Positions 12,901 through 24,715 of a stretch of 64,000 nucleotides of DNA are shown one piece after another. Where the stretch lies: the NCBI GenBank assembly GCA_018697195.1, contig CM031857.1, forward strand, positions 51,047,471 through 51,111,470, given 5' to 3'. The notes under the pieces are model-generated. The model worked only from the letters and a program-made list of their open reading frames with translations, was not told the origin of the DNA and did no database searches. How positions within the stretch are numbered: position 1 is the stretch's first letter; each line of letters begins with the position of its first letter. A program made the position numbers and the translations under genes. Source of the DNA: Certhia americana. Lineage: Eukaryota > Chordata > Aves > Passeriformes > Certhiidae.

Positions 12901-14625
12901 TTTTGTTATCTTAGTCAATGGATAACAGTTTGGAAGCAGAGCATACTTACGCTTTCTTTCCACAGATGGCTTGCTGGTACCAGTTTCTGCAAGTGCTGAA
13001 GTATTTCTTTTTTGTTCCCATAACTTGCTGAAGAGCACAGACATTTGGGCTACGAGTGCAGTGAGAAACATTTCAAAAAGAAGTTTTGAACATGAAAAAT
13101 TCTACATGAAATAGTAGCAAATACTGTTCCTGTTGAGTAAAAAATTAACATCTGGCTTCAGTTCCCAGGACAGGTGTGTTTTGAAGTGGCCACAGTGAAA
13201 GCTCTTGGGACTGCCCAGCTGGATTCCTTGGCAAGTCCACCCTCCCTGCAGTGACAGAAGCTTCCCTTTCATTCTGGTTTGACACTGTGTCTCTGATAGG
13301 CAGTGATCACCAGCTGTGCCTAGGCAAGTCTCAATATCCGTTTCTCCCTTCCCCCTGTGAAGTGAATTACCAGCCACCAGGGACCAGTGAATACCATGAG
13401 GATCTTTTCATTAAAGTTTCTGTCTTTTACACATCTGTGCAGCTGAGGGTCATGGGGAGATGGGGAAGAAAAGTGCCTTGTTCTTTTTGCAGAAGGAAGC
13501 CCTGTCTTCTGTAAATCAATCAGCTATTTTGATTACCAACCATTTTGAGTACCACAGGCACCTAAATAAACATTCTGAGAACTACTTGGGACCAAAGGGC
13601 AAATTGGCATGTAAATAAAAGGAGTCATAGACTTCAGAGGAGGAATACGTGTTCCTTAGCATGGTGGTGTACAAAGATGAATTTCTTATGGTCAAATTCC
13701 AGGGAACCAGGGCATTTCATCCCTAATTTTTATAGTTCTGCAATTTAAAAAAAATCACCAGTTCAGAAGTTAGAATATATACATCACTGGGAAGCCAGTG
13801 AGCTTTTTTATTTCAAAAACATGTGTGTGTAGCAGGCAGTGGGAAGATAGGATGGTAAACAATTCTTATTCACAGAATGCTTTTTGCTTAAGAAGACTAG
13901 AGGAAAATATCTTTAGGCACATGTGTTTCCCTGACACCAGCTGTTCAAATTATTTCCATGTCTCCAAACAGCCTAGCTTGTAAGCATTGCCTTTTGGAAG
14001 CCCTGCTGAGCAGCTTGCTGCATTGCTCTAGTGGGAACAAAAGTTTCACAAAGGATTCCCAGGATATATTCCCATATTAGAAAACATTTAAATTGAGTTC
14101 ATGATTTTCATTAGGATGGAATAAGGAGAGGAAATACTGTGGATAGCTATTAACTCTGCAAAAGTTTGAAAACATACATTAAACATTTCTGATATCCCAT
14201 TACAAGAATTACGAACTGAAATAAATTTTGGTGACTCTGAATCACATTTTATCCATTGAGAAGTGGTGATTTTAGATTTATTTCCATTTTATGAAGTTTA
14301 ACAGTATTTTGTTTCCTTTTAAAACTCCATGAAAAGCTTTTTATTCAGGTACAATTCTTGCAAAATTAATTTAAAAATAATTCTACTTGAATGACAGTAA
14401 AAATTCATAGTGAAAAATTACATGAAATATAATGCTGGAGGAAAGGGGAGAATAAAGATTAACAAGCTTCATTTTAAATTAGAAATAAAAGCCAGTTACT
14501 TACCCCTGGTCGCGTGCCCTTATTCGACTATGAGTTAAAATCTTGTCATAGTGAGCAAAAGCAGCTGCTGGTTCAAAAGCAGACAACAAAAAAGTAAAAA
14601 AGGTGAATAAGAAAAAGATCTTCAT
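861..14625 (-). CDS. POSTN: Periostin, coding exons 1-12 (3' part of gene outside window)
   Basis: Secreted matricellular protein that binds collagen, fibronectin, tenascin and integrins. Twelve minus-strand exons join in one frame (1,663 nt, about 554 residues): 14504-14625, 12951-13049, 9084-9148, 7609-7766, 6819-6983, 5844-5990, 4861-5002, 4042-4254, 3747-3881, 2163-2311, 1552-1688 and 861-991. All have AG/GT borders. Domain order is signal peptide (about 1-22), EMI domain with six Cys (45, 61, 70, 80, 81, 93), FAS1-1 (about 97-250), FAS1-2 (to about 370), FAS1-3 (to about 510) and the start of FAS1-4. Repeated FAS1 signatures are visible ([56 protein letters not shown]). Every exon aligns with remembered mammalian periostin in order and length. 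TGFBI is the nearest paralogue, but the EMI and FAS1 sequence is closer to POSTN. The remaining FAS1-4 sequence and the alternatively spliced C-terminal exons lie to the left of position 1. Confidence 0.96.
1155..1175 (+). repeat. (A)21 tract in POSTN intron 11
   Basis: An uninterrupted run of 21 A flanked by purine-rich sequence. It is low-complexity; no recognisable retroposon body is attached on either side. Confidence 0.8.
1552..1688 (-). CDS. POSTN: POSTN exon 11: end of FAS1 domain 3
   Basis: Residues 466-511 ([19 protein letters not shown], then [20 protein letters not shown]). The acceptor is AATCAG and the donor is GTGAGTAG. The exon ends in phase 2 with AG, which completes a Ser codon with exon 12. 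Confidence 0.94.
2163..2311 (-). CDS. POSTN: POSTN exon 10: FAS1 domain 3, middle
   Basis: Residues 416-465 ([20 protein letters not shown], then [18 protein letters not shown]). The acceptor is TTTGTAG and the donor is GTAAGTG. The exon ends in phase 0 after the codons for YRT. Confidence 0.94.
2583..2618 (+). repeat. Perfect 18-bp tandem duplication
   Basis: TACATTAGAACTAGTCCT occurs twice head to tail (2583-2600, 2601-2618) in POSTN intron 9, just left of the LTR. It is probably a replication-slippage duplication of recent age, because the copies are identical. Confidence 0.85.
2806..3395 (+). mobile_element. Solo LTR of an avian endogenous retrovirus, antisense in POSTN intron 9
   Basis: About 590 bp between exons 10 and 9. 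The left end (CTGGGTTTTGCTGGAATAG), an internal stretch (GATAACACGCTGATGTTTTG), CCATGCTCTGCCAGTGGG, a TATA element GTATATAAACTGGGGG near 3025, the T-rich 3' part and the terminal TTAAACCACTGCACA all resemble a widespread avian ERV LTR family as I remember it. CATTT on both sides (2801-2805, 3396-3400) is a possible target duplication. The canonical 5' TG is not preserved, so the left border is uncertain by several bases. There is no internal retroviral sequence, so this is a solo LTR. It lies opposite to POSTN transcription. Confidence 0.75.
3747..3881 (-). CDS. POSTN: POSTN exon 9: start of FAS1 domain 3
   Basis: Residues 371-416 ([19 protein letters not shown], then [15 protein letters not shown]). 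The acceptor is TTGCAG and the donor is GTTAGTAG. The intron that follows in transcript order contains an antisense-oriented LTR. Confidence 0.94.
4042..4254 (-). CDS. POSTN: POSTN exon 8: end of FAS1 domain 2
   Basis: A 213-nt exon, residues 300-371 ([19 protein letters not shown], then [15 protein letters not shown]). It carries the FAS1-2 cysteines and the H2-like motif. The acceptor is TCTGCAG and the donor is GTCAGTG. Confidence 0.95.
4861..5002 (-). CDS. POSTN: POSTN exon 7: start of FAS1 domain 2
   Basis: Residues 253-300, with [20 protein letters not shown] followed by [11 protein letters not shown]. The acceptor is TTTTAG and the donor GTATTTA is non-canonical after +3. The reading frame and the join to exon 8 (GCT codon split G/CT) are unambiguous. 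Confidence 0.94.
5372..5408. repeat. Perfect 16-bp inverted repeat with 5-nt loop
   Basis: The arms 5372-5387 and 5393-5408 are exact reverse complements around the loop CAAAC. The core is ATATGCCATTG / CAATGGCATAT. It lies in POSTN intron 6 and would fold as a hairpin in the pre-mRNA or extrude as a cruciform. No transposon family was recognised around it. Confidence 0.85.
5844..5990 (-). CDS. POSTN: POSTN exon 6: end of FAS1 domain 1
   Basis: A 147-nt phase 0-0 exon, residues 204-252. It holds the FAS1 H2-like motif [11 protein letters not shown] and the linker [13 protein letters not shown] that leads into domain 2. The acceptor is AATATAG and the donor is GTAAGTG. Confidence 0.95.
6819..6983 (-). 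CDS. POSTN: POSTN exon 5: FAS1 domain 1, middle
   Basis: A 165-nt phase 0-0 exon, residues 149-203. It contains [20 protein letters not shown] and ends in LLINHYPNG. The acceptor is TTCTTCAG and the donor is GTAAGTC. Because it is symmetric it could be skipped without a frameshift, but it encodes a structural FAS1 core segment. Confidence 0.95.
7555..7608 (-). repeat. (TG)n-rich tract abutting POSTN exon 4 donor
   Basis: In transcript sense the donor GTAAGTG continues directly into TGTGTGTGTATGTGTGTG and then GT-rich imperfect units. UG-rich intronic tracts next to donors are known binding sites for CELF and TDP-43 type splicing factors. That role here is inferred from position only. Confidence 0.7.
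7609..7766 (-). CDS. POSTN: POSTN exon 4: start of FAS1 domain 1
   Basis: Encodes residues 96-148. It contains [20 protein letters not shown] and the FAS1 H1-like motif [18 protein letters not shown]. The donor GTAAGTG runs directly into a (TG)n tract in transcript sense (see findings). Confidence 0.95.
8805..8851. repeat. Two adjacent perfect hairpins in POSTN intron 3
   Basis: The first has 11-bp arms ATTCTCACCAA / TTGGTGAGAAT (8805-8815, 8822-8832) around CCCAGA. The second follows at once with 8-bp arms TCTGGAAG / CTTCCAGA (8832-8839, 8844-8851) around a 4-nt loop. The two share position 8832. Confidence 0.8.
9084..9148 (-). CDS. POSTN: POSTN exon 3: second half of EMI domain
   Basis: A short 65-nt exon for residues 74-96 ([20 protein letters not shown]), with the CC pair at 80-81 and Cys93 closing the EMI domain. 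The acceptor is CACAG and the donor GTACGAG is weaker than those of neighbouring exons. Exon length and phases (2 to 1) match the family layout. Confidence 0.95.
9149..14503 (-). other. POSTN introns 1 and 2, with exon 2 between them
   Basis: Intron 1 is 13050-14503 and intron 2 is 9149-12950, the largest POSTN intron seen here. I recognise no mobile element or RNA gene in either. Intron 2 contains an AT-rich degenerate tandem stretch (about 10085-10145, TGTATAATGTATAATG-like) and a short duplication at 11901-11941. The short open frames in this stretch (for example 10882-11184 minus) look random. Confidence 0.7.
12951..13049 (-). CDS. POSTN: POSTN exon 2: first half of EMI domain
   Basis: Encodes residues 41-74 ([17 protein letters not shown], then [15 protein letters not shown]), with three of the six EMI cysteines (45, 61, 70). 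The acceptor is TAG and the donor is GTAAGT. The EMI domain mediates periostin multimerisation and fibronectin binding in the characterised family. Confidence 0.95.
14504..14625 (-). CDS. POSTN: POSTN coding exon 1: start codon and signal peptide
   Basis: The start ATG is at 14623-14625. It is followed by a hydrophobic, Phe-rich leader ([17 protein letters not shown]) and then the mature N-terminus [17 protein letters not shown], which matches the periostin family. The exon ends CCAGGG before GTAAGT (phase 2). A TATA box lies about 70 bp upstream, which supports this as the first exon. Confidence 0.95.
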
Positions 14626-14693
14626 CTTTAGTCCTCTGCTGCTTCCGGCAAGTCTAGAAGAGAGAACTGGCAAAGGGTCTGGAGAGCTGACAA

Positions 14694-14701
14694 TTTATAT
14701 A
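14694..14701 (-). promoter_or_regulatory. TATA box of POSTN core promoter
   Basis: The minus strand reads TATATAAA about 70 bp upstream of the POSTN ATG. Transcription would start near 14,665-14,670 and give a 5'UTR of about 40-45 nt, if there is no upstream non-coding exon. Position and match are good; the start site itself is inferred. Confidence 0.75.
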
Positions 14702-14724
14702 CATGTTAGAGGGTGGTGGGAGGG

Positions 14725-14760
14725 AACCACAGGATCAACCTGAAGCTTTGTACCACCCCC
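14725..14760 (-). promoter_or_regulatory. Possible RUNX and CACCC-type sites upstream of POSTN TATA
   Basis: The minus strand has TGTGGTT (14725-14731), which fits the RUNX core TGTGGT. A C-rich CCACCCCCC run (plus strand, about 14752-14760) is KLF/Sp-like. Periostin is expressed in periosteum and connective tissue, so a RUNX input is plausible. These are short motifs and remain unproven. Confidence 0.3.
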
Positions 14761-17700
14761 CTTAAAAGAGCAGCTTTTGCTGCCAGCTTCAGCAACTTAA
14801 ATCAGCACCATATATTAACCATATAAATAATTTATTTTAATCCCCAATTGATTCTTCCTTATTACAGAAGGCTTAACATTTTATTCTGCTGACACAGCAA
14901 CACAGAGTTTGAGAAGTTTAGACTTTGACTTATGGTTTAGTATTTATAGCACTGAGGCATCCAGAGGTCATGATCATTGCGGGTGGTTTTATTCAAACTC
15001 AAAGATGTCTGTTCCCATAAGAACTGCATTGCTTTCCTTTGTTTTCCACATCCTCAGTTATCAGCTATGAGCTGTTTAGCTAGTGAAGCTGATGAAAGTT
15101 TCAAATACAGTTGCCAATAACCTGAAATAGCATTTTTGTCTTGAGAAAAAAAGCTGTATTAACACACATTCTGATTATGAAGTAGTCACTCTATCAAATG
15201 CAGTATTAAATATTAATTTTTTTTCTCATGATAACAAGTACTTTTACATGCTGCTTTCACTCAGATCTTTATGTAATATATGATTACATATCATATAAAA
15301 AATCATGGAGTATCTAAAAATTTTAATGTGTACTTTTCTGTACTTATTAGTCAGTCTCCTTCAAAGCCTCTTGTACAGTAAATGGAAAATGTAATTCTGA
15401 GCTGTAACTGAGGAAACTGAGACAGAAGTGACAGGCTCAAGCCTCCTATGAAGGGATAGTTTTGAGGCTCCAGGGGCAATGGTGTTTGGACTGTAATCCA
15501 GGAGTTTGCAATTTTCATGTCAAGGAAAAAGTTCAGCCATTTATACAGAGGTGTTTGCATAACACTTCATGGTTTCTAAGATTAAGAACAGAAACATTTG
15601 GTTAAATGGTATGTGGGCTTTTGTTCTATTGTGACCTCTACATATCCAACTTGCAAAAAACTTAAGATAGCTCATGGAAGTATCAGCACCTCTCAATGTT
15701 ATGAACCCCATGCCTGAAACCTCACTGACAGATCCACAGATGGAGGTGATGGGTCAACTCTGTGATTTCATATTACAATATTTCGGAGAATATCAGCGCT
15801 GTACTCTTATTCCTCTCAGAGATTTTTATTTCTTTCTGGTCTTCGCAACTAGAAATACACTGAGAAATAATGGCTCTTAAGTGCCTAGCTGTGATATTTC
15901 AAGCTGCTAATTGGCCTTGCTTGAGTAGTCTTTGCAGTTCTTAATTTAAAGGGGAAAAAATGAGAAGATATACTGTAAAATCAAATTTAAAAACTTTGGA
16001 AAGTCCCAGAATGTCCCAGTAACCTGTCTTCTCTGGAGTCCCTTTCTCATATCTCAGATCTCAGCATAGCTCATGTTCTTCTCTTCCACTCTTACCATGC
16101 AGCACCAAAAAAAATAGCTATGCAGCACCAAAAATAACATAGCTATTAATGATGCTGCATGCATTGAGCTCTTGCTTACAGAGCTATCCACCACAGTTAA
16201 TGATGGAGCAATCTGAGTAAGGAAGCCATTTTTCTTTCCATAGTTTTCCAGTTTTTTGATTAGTGACCCAACCTTAATTGTCAGAGAATCCCATTTGTTC
16301 TCTGCATTAAGTGCAGTAGGCTATAATCCAACACTTGAATAACAAGCCTGGTGATGTCAGTGCATTATATTTAATGATGCAAGCATTAGCAAAAAATAGT
16401 AAATGCAGAGGTAAAGTTCACTGAAATAAAGTAGCATAAGGAAATAAAATAATGAGCACAGGCTTCATTTTCTGAAAAAATATCTAAATTCCTGAATGAG
16501 TTATTCTGGTGAGTGCTGTATAAGTGGATAGATCCTAAAATGGATAAAGCTAATCTTTTAGTGGACACGAATTTCTTGAAAATATCAACCCAAGAAAAAT
16601 GGCACACTTTCAATTTAAAACTTTCAGTAATAACAAAACAAAAAGCATAAAGAAGAAAAAACAGTCCAATTACACAGATCTTATTCTGCATATGTTCATG
16701 CTAAACTCGATATAAAAAACAGTAGTGGAGCCAAGATCTATTTTGCTTTTGATGTAGTGGCACACAAGAGTAACCATTTCATAATTTGCCAACTAAAGTA
16801 CTGCTCTAGTTAGCTAATGCTTTATTCACTTGTGCCTATTGCTACTTTATTTATTTTAATTTGTTGCTTATTTAGCAGGTTGGCTACCCCACCAAGCTGC
16901 CACCTTAGTTTTTTTTTCTTCCTTCAGCTAAATGTTTTGTGCTATTATATTTCCTAAGTGATGTGATGTTGAAGTTCTAATCATAAATGTTAAATATTTA
17001 GCAATAAAATCGATTAAAACACCTCATTAATTTGAATATTCAAAGAAATACCTGGAATAAGAATAGAACACGTTGATTTTCATCTTCCAGGATATGCAAA
17101 TAATGTCAAGAAGCAAAGTCTAAGCTATCTACTATTCGGAACAGTTTATTGCATTTCTCTAGAGACCTCTAGTGGAGAGACATCTGTAAAGTCATTTTCT
17201 GAAACCTGTGTTAGGTGTTTACACTACGAATTTATTGTATGATAAGCAATTCATTTTATTATTCCTAAAGAAGATTAGTTTAACTATATATACAAATTCT
17301 TTGTATTCAAGTATTTAGAGCAGTGAATAATTCCTTTACATAAAATTGAAGAAACAGAAAAATCTCTCTATTAGTAATTTGTGGCCAATCCATAAAAGTG
17401 AAATCTCAATATGATAGCAATACAGTTCAAAAGAAGCTGGTACTAATTCTGGACTTAATTATCTCTGGTCTTTTAATACAGGGATTAATAAAAAGTATTT
17501 CTGAATAGAAATTATTTTTGTTTTAAATTTTATTTGACATACACTGTCAAATATTTTTTCTTCTTATATTTCCACCCTTTTTCAAGAATGAAAATTTTCT
17601 ATACATTACTCTGTATTTTCAAGTTTTAGCAACACTAAGGAGTTTATCAAATTAGCTTCATATTATTCTCCCCATGACATCACCCAATGAGTGTATGACA

Positions 17701-20700
17701 TACCATGTATATATAAACGTATATGGGAATTAAATCACAGAAAGCATTGCTAGATGTAGAAACATGAAGACAGCTCAAAGCCATCTGAATTTAGAAGAGA
17801 AAAAATGGAGACAGGAAGAAAGGAATACTCAGTTGTCATTCTGCTGATTCAGCACTGTAGATACTAACTAATACTTTGGTTCCTTCAATATTGTAAATAA
17901 CCATTCATCTTTGGTTGGAAGATGTAGGTATCTACAGGAGCCATAAAATCAACCTGATCTCTTAGAAAGTACTATTTATAGTCAAATTTTGATAGGAGAA
18001 GAAATATTACTAAATTTTTAAACGTCATGTACATACTTCAGCTTTTGTGTATTATGAATTTATTCTATTGTTTTTTATGTATAATTATTAAATTTAAAGT
18101 GTAATGTTTCTAGATGTTATTCTAAACTAAGACTTAAAGTACCTTGTATGCCAATTTGTGGACCAGTTTTTCTTCAGGAAACTATATTTAATGGTGATTT
18201 ACCAACCCAGGGAAGGATTGCTTCTAATAAATCTCAGAAGTTTTTCATTGTATGGACTGATCCTTTTTTATGCATTTTGGGAAAAATCTACAGTCCCAAA
18301 CATCAAAATACTCTGCTTTCTCTGTGTCAAAGTGACACTAGAAATTCCAACGTATGAATTGTAACGTGCATGTGGCAAAATTTTATAAAATATAGCAGTA
18401 AAGCATGAATTATATGGTCTGGTTTCTCAATCCTGATCTGCATAGTCAGTTCAGTTACCCTGAAAAATTAAGTAAGGATTGGCCTTACTCCTCAGGAAAA
18501 ATGAATGTTGATTTCTCATCCAACTGCAGGTGATATGTTCTTCCTTAAAGAGGAGCCCATCTTCTGGCAAGGAAACTGCAATAAAATCCAACACATTCTC
18601 AACTCCTTGTGCTTGTAAAGCACTCAGCAAATATCAGAGAAACACTGAGATAAGAGCTGAGGGAGCCAATAAATAGGAGTGAAGAAGTCGTTCAGGCAGC
18701 AGGAGAATGTAGTAAAGGTTCCCAAAGACATGGTAGAAGCTACAGGGGTGTTTGTGTTGCGCACTACTAATTTTTTAAGGTTGCCCTATAATTAGATGGT
18801 ATTACAGTGAACTACACTGTCAACAGTCTCTATTCTTTACTGCTTAAAGGAAATAGCACAAACAAATAAACAAAGAAAAATCTTGTGAGTTTTCCAGGTC
18901 CATCCAGTTTATTTAGTTAGTGAACATGCCTCACAAACAATATTTTTTTGGTTTAGCTTGAAATGACAGCAAATTGCCAGTAATATCCTAAATGGGAAAA
19001 TTAAATGCTTATTTACTCTGCTGGAAAGCGTTTACAGATTTCAATGGTCATTTAAACTACTCTAAGCAGGTAAAATTTACCACACTTCTAGTAAATCAAA
19101 AGGTCTTTTATTGCAGTGTCTGTATTGTCATGAACAGTGGACCAAAGAAGTAGTCCCCAGGACATGTATACTACACAAATGGTAGCTATTTCATCTGGCT
19201 TGAATTTTGTTATGGCTACTGTCAAGCTCAGGCAAAATTCTTAGCTTCTTGCTATTTACAGGTTTTATAATCCTGAATGCCATGAATTTTTCCTGTAACA
19301 GCCAGACTTCAAAACTGAGAACAGACAAGGGCATGAATAAAAACAGTAAGAAAGATGCTGGAATTTATGGATGTGGTAGTATGGTGGGTGTGTGGTGTGA
19401 AAAACATGGGAATAACCATAATTTGCAATGAAAGAGATCTTTTAAGTTAGGCCTACAAAAGAACTACTTTTGCTTTTCACTAAGTGTAATATATAAAACA
19501 CCTAGGAGTGGCTCAAAGAGAAAAAAAGTACTTTCACGCTTTATAAGGTTAAACACAAGAAAGACAGCATTCTGGAAAATGTGGAAAAAAAAAGAATTAC
19601 CAAAACTGTGGTGTAGTGAACCTTTAAAGCTTAACTTGCTCAGTTTGAGCTTGTGTATGTATGTATGGAAGGGAAATGGATTTGACATTAAAATTATTTC
19701 TAACTATTGACTTTTTTTTCAAGTTTCAAGTGCACATGACATACCAAGGTAGAGCTTTTTGTTAAGAAAAGAATGTAGTAGTGTCAGCTGAATGTGGGAA
19801 AAGAGCAGTGGTCTAGGCAACTACATGAAGTTTTTTGAGAATTATTTGTCAGATTCTCAGAGATTTCTGGAAACAGAATCATTAATATTGTTAGCAAAAT
19901 CCAAAATTCCTTCTTGTTCAGATAATTTTTTTTAAATGGAAGCAATGTGAAACTCAATGCAAGATTGATCTCTGATAAAATAATGACAAATATTAAAATA
20001 GACAAAAATAAATCTCAAAAATTAATATAGTTCTATTTACAGGGGTGACTATAAAACACAGTTTAAAATCTTGATTTTCAAGAGCTACTGGAAAGCTACA
20101 GCTTCCCCTCAAACTGAGCAGGGAGGGATTTGACCCTGGCTTCCCACATGGTATAAAATATCAGGTTCTCTATTCGTTTGATAATCGACTTTTTGTTTAC
20201 TGCCCAGAGCTGAAATGATAGCCAATTCTGGACATGATAAGACATGCTGCCTTCCTTCTTGCATCTACATTCTGACATATCCTGTCTGGAGACAGGGCAA
20301 TTGCCTGGTGTCTCTTTCCCAGCTATAGTACATGGCACAAATTTTAGGACTTTCTTAGTATGTGATGAGACTACAGTATTGTAAATATGGGGAAAAAAAC
20401 CCAAAACAGTATGGGTTCTAAATCAAGGACTGTCCATATAAATAGTCACTACAAAAAGTAGATTCTTTGAGTTGGAGAAGCTTAAGACATGTTAACTTTT
20501 CTATGAAACAAAATAGCTCTTCTAGGAATTGAAGCATTTAAGTTTTTAACTTTTAAAAACTGTGAGTTCACTTAATAAGGCCAATAAATACCTCAACCAA
20601 TAATAATTCGATGCTGAGGTATTGTCTTATAGCAGTGAGACCCTGCATAGTGCATAAAACAAAGGACAATTAATAAGGCCTCAAATGTGGCCAGATTTTA

Positions 20701-23534
20701 GTTTTCACATACAATGCAATAAGGTCAAAACTTAAATGGTTTTCTGACAAAAAACATGTGACTGTCTTAACCATGAATATTTCAAAATACACAGGTTGTC
20801 TTCTGAAGGGCTAAGATGGCATGAAAATATGAGTAATGTCACCTTTCTAAAGCAGATCATACAAATCAGCTTGAAGAAAATCAAATCTCTTTTTAACTGG
20901 GTTTCATATAAATTCACAGTTACAGAGAAAGTGTTTCCATAGTAGATGGTTATGAATTTCAAATTTAGATTTCAATTCATTAAGTCATGTGAGCACATTC
21001 ATTGCATTTTAGAATTTTCAAAGCATGCACAGTCATATTCGATTCGTACTACGTGTATCTGGATGCAGTTTTTTGCTCATTTGTACATCAGTTTTATTTT
21101 TAGTCCATTCTGGAATACATGACTTTCATAAGAAGTGACACCTACTGTAGCTTTTATTATTAAACTGAAACTTTTTTTGATTTAAAGATTATGACTTGCA
21201 AGGCAAAATTACTCAAACAAAATCATGCAGAATATAATCTCCCTTGACAAATCAGTAGATCTAATGATTCAAGGTTTAGAGATTTGACAAAAAGATCAAG
21301 GATTGTATTTTGGAGAGAAAAATAATCATTTTTTTGTAATGCCAGGCACACAATTATTATTTCACTGGTTCAGTGAGTTACCATAGCAATACAATCCAGT
21401 GGCTTTTGAAACACTTTATTTATCTTAGTCACTGAGGGGAGGGGTTATTGTATTCAGAACCAAGCTAAATCAAAATGAGAGAATATTGGTTTTTTTTACA
21501 ATGAACAGCCCATAGCTTCACAAAGTAAGTTTATTGATTACAGATCCATCTTTTGAAATCAGCCTCACTTCTATAATCAACACATGTGAAGAACCAAGAG
21601 TAAATTACTTGAGCAGTCACTTTTCATGTCGTAAGGACTATGATTTTGAGCGATTCTTACTTGTTTTGTGGTGTTTGTAGAACACTAGAAATTACAATGA
21701 AATGACACAGCTCATTGGTATGGGCTGGCATCAACATTGGTGTCAAATCAGTAAGAAGAAGTGCAATAGGTAAATTCAGACCTTGCCTGATACATCTTTC
21801 TGTAACATGGCTTGTTTAGCAGGCAGCATTAATTTCAAGCAAGCATTTCACTATCAGATAAGCTTTTGATGCATTAAAGATGGACAGGAACTGGACTGTA
21901 ACACTGGCTTTTAGATGTAAAAACCATGGAATAGAAAAAACATCCATATCCTCAGAAGATCAGAGATGTAGCAAAATAAAAATCAGGTTAAAGCTCATGG
22001 AAAGATCTGTGTAAAAAATGACTGGATTTGTTATGCTAATGAAGAGAATTACTGTTTGATTATTCTATATCTGGAAAAAGATAAGTTTTATGATTTCTCA
22101 TATCACCTAAAATAGTAAAGTATAAGCCCAAATACTGTGCTATAAATCTTGGATGTCATATCTTCCTTGAAGATAATTACTGAAAAAGGAGACATATTTT
22201 TTTTGAGGAACTGATTTTCCTTTTCGATCATACATAAGAATTTATACCAGATTGTTTGAGTGATTGGTTGACTCTATACACTTTGCAGTACAGACTATAC
22301 TGATAAATCATATGCTACAAATGGTACCAATCTGTCAAATCATTAAATAAATTTTAACTTCACTTAAAATGCTGGCTTTTAATTAAATGATATCTACCAA
22401 ACTATTAGACACTTGGCACATTAGGTCCTTAAATTCCTATGCTGTGATTTTTCTCACTTCATATCTACTGAGTGCAGTAGTGTCAATATCAGGAAGTTAA
22501 AATGTTATGTGTCTGACTGATCCTGAGGCTATCTAAGCAAATAACAAGTGCCTCAGCTCTTATAAAACTCTGACTGCTAACATTGATCAGTGTTTATGAT
22601 GTGGAAAAAATTAGCTTCTTAGGCTCTTCTAAAACAAAGAGAAATCAGTTTATGGATCTAGCTATAACTGATAGGAAGAAAACAAAAATTAACATATTCA
22701 CTAACTTTCAATGGACACCCCATTTATAAATCACTGAGTGAAAAATTTGATAAAGTTCTTTAGCAAATTAGAGGATGCATTATCACACACGGGGCGAATT
22801 CTACCTACAATTCAGTGTATCTTTAAATTATTTTGAAAACCTGTCCCCAGAACTCCTCTGAAAATGTGATCTATTTCAAAGAAAGGACTAGGACACCTGA
22901 CAGTATACATGGCCAAAGTATCACTTTGAGAGAATGAAAGAGACCTTATGGAATGAAGGATGCCTCAATATGGGGTCAAACCTTTGTTCCAGTGGTATAA
23001 TGGTAGCCAACTATACAGTACAGAAAAATGTCTCATTTAGGGAGAGGTTATCTTAGGCTGTATTTCTGGGGAGGTTGGTTTTTTGGTTTTTTTTTCTATT
23101 TCAGGAGAAAATTCTCTACTGATCTATAAAATCTTGATAAAGCCTGAGAAATGTAAGGATTACTTCAATCTAAGAGAACATGTGATATGTACCATGTGCC
23201 CTCCTACCCCTGGGAATGAGGCTTGTTGGTTTTTTTTCAGATTTCTATCTTTGACACAATAATTTCTTGATGAGAACATGTCACCAAAGATGTATGGAGC
23301 AATACTTGGACAATATTATGTCTTATGTTACTTAAAAGTGAAGAATAACCCCCAGTTATAGCTTGAGTAATACTAGGTAATTCTAGCATGAGTAATCATC
23401 AGTTCCAAGGTCTCTTTTTTAGTACTAGGTTGTGTCTAAACTAATTTAGAGTTTCTTCCTATGTTCTGCTCACACAGGCTTTAATTTGGTTATGATAACC
23501 TGGGGATATCTTTCTAACACATGGTGTAGGCATG

Positions 23535-23572
23535 GAGTTTAATACTAAAAAAAGAGTTTAATACTAAAAAAC
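23535..23572 (+). repeat. 19-bp tandem duplication
   Basis: GAGTTTAATACTAAAAAAA followed directly by the same 19-mer with one terminal change (23535-23553, 23554-23572). Slippage-type duplication in intergenic DNA. Confidence 0.8.
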
Positions 23573-24715
23573 ATAATGCTTTACTCCATCATTTTTAGCA
23601 GTTCTTCCGAATGCCTTGACCTTTGTCACACCATTGCTTAAAGGCACTTAAGTCCTCCTTCTGTTTCATACAGCTCCCTCTGGAAGAATAAGGACGGCTG
23701 AAGTGGCAAGGAAATAAACCTACATGCACTTTAGGGAAGCCCATAAGACTTCCAGAGTAAAGTAAAAAGAAAGTCATACAATTGAGAATGAAGCTGTGGA
23801 AATAAATTATAATCAGTCCATGCTATATTTAAAGTTGATAGTAGACCTTTAAACATGCTGCTAACATTTAATGAGAGCTGTGACTAGTTGTGGGGTTTGT
23901 TGCCATTGTAGAGCAACTGGACATTCTTGTTGATGACTTACACAGACTTGCCTTAAAGTTTGGGCTGATAAGATCAAAGCTGGAGGAAAAAAACCTTGAA
24001 GTCTTGAAGTGCATATTGACATAAAATATGTGACAGAGGGCATGACCCAGCATCTGAAGCCCTGTGTACTGGGAGCCATGTGCATACTGAGTTTAGGAAA
24101 CCCCTCATTGCTGAAGATGCCATCAGCAATAGCTTCTGACTTTGGCCTGGTTCTTGAAAACTCACACTGAATGGCCCTTCCAATGTCTAATATCTGTCTG
24201 CAGAACCCCCTTCACAGCTAATAGCTCAGACAGGTTCAAAAGAACTGGGTGGTGGATAACCAAGCTCATATACAGCACATTGCTGCCCTTCATCTCCGGA
24301 AGGAACATCCTTGAGCAGAAGTGATTAAATGACAGAGGGCATCTGACCATGGGCCTTCAGGATGGATGGTGCCAGAGCAGCCAGGGGCTGCCCTCTGCCA
24401 ACCATAGCCATAGATGGCTCCAAACAGTTTGGCAGCAGATAAACCCTAGTACTTAAATACCTGTTCAGCAAGGTAAAAGTTGGGATTAGTCAAAGGGTTA
24501 AAAGACTTAGGAATTAGAAATGTAGTCAGCAAAGTTGTAAGCAACACACCAAACAGCAGGGCCTAGCATAATAAGGAGATAATAAGGATAAGGAGATAGA
24601 ATAATAAGGAAACCAAAGAAGAAACTAAGGGTTTAATCATTAATATATAGCTATAAAGCAAGACAATCATGTATCTGACACTTAACATTGCAAGAAGTCA
24701 GAAAAACAAGACTTT

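Larger units (their letters stand above)
14702..24710. other. Intergenic DNA upstream of POSTN, no gene recognised
   Basis: AT-rich sequence with only short open frames and no domain I recognise. It may hold POSTN enhancers, but nothing in the sequence identifies them. Small local duplications occur at 16098-16134 and 23535-23572. No CR1 or LTR was recognised here. Confidence 0.6.
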
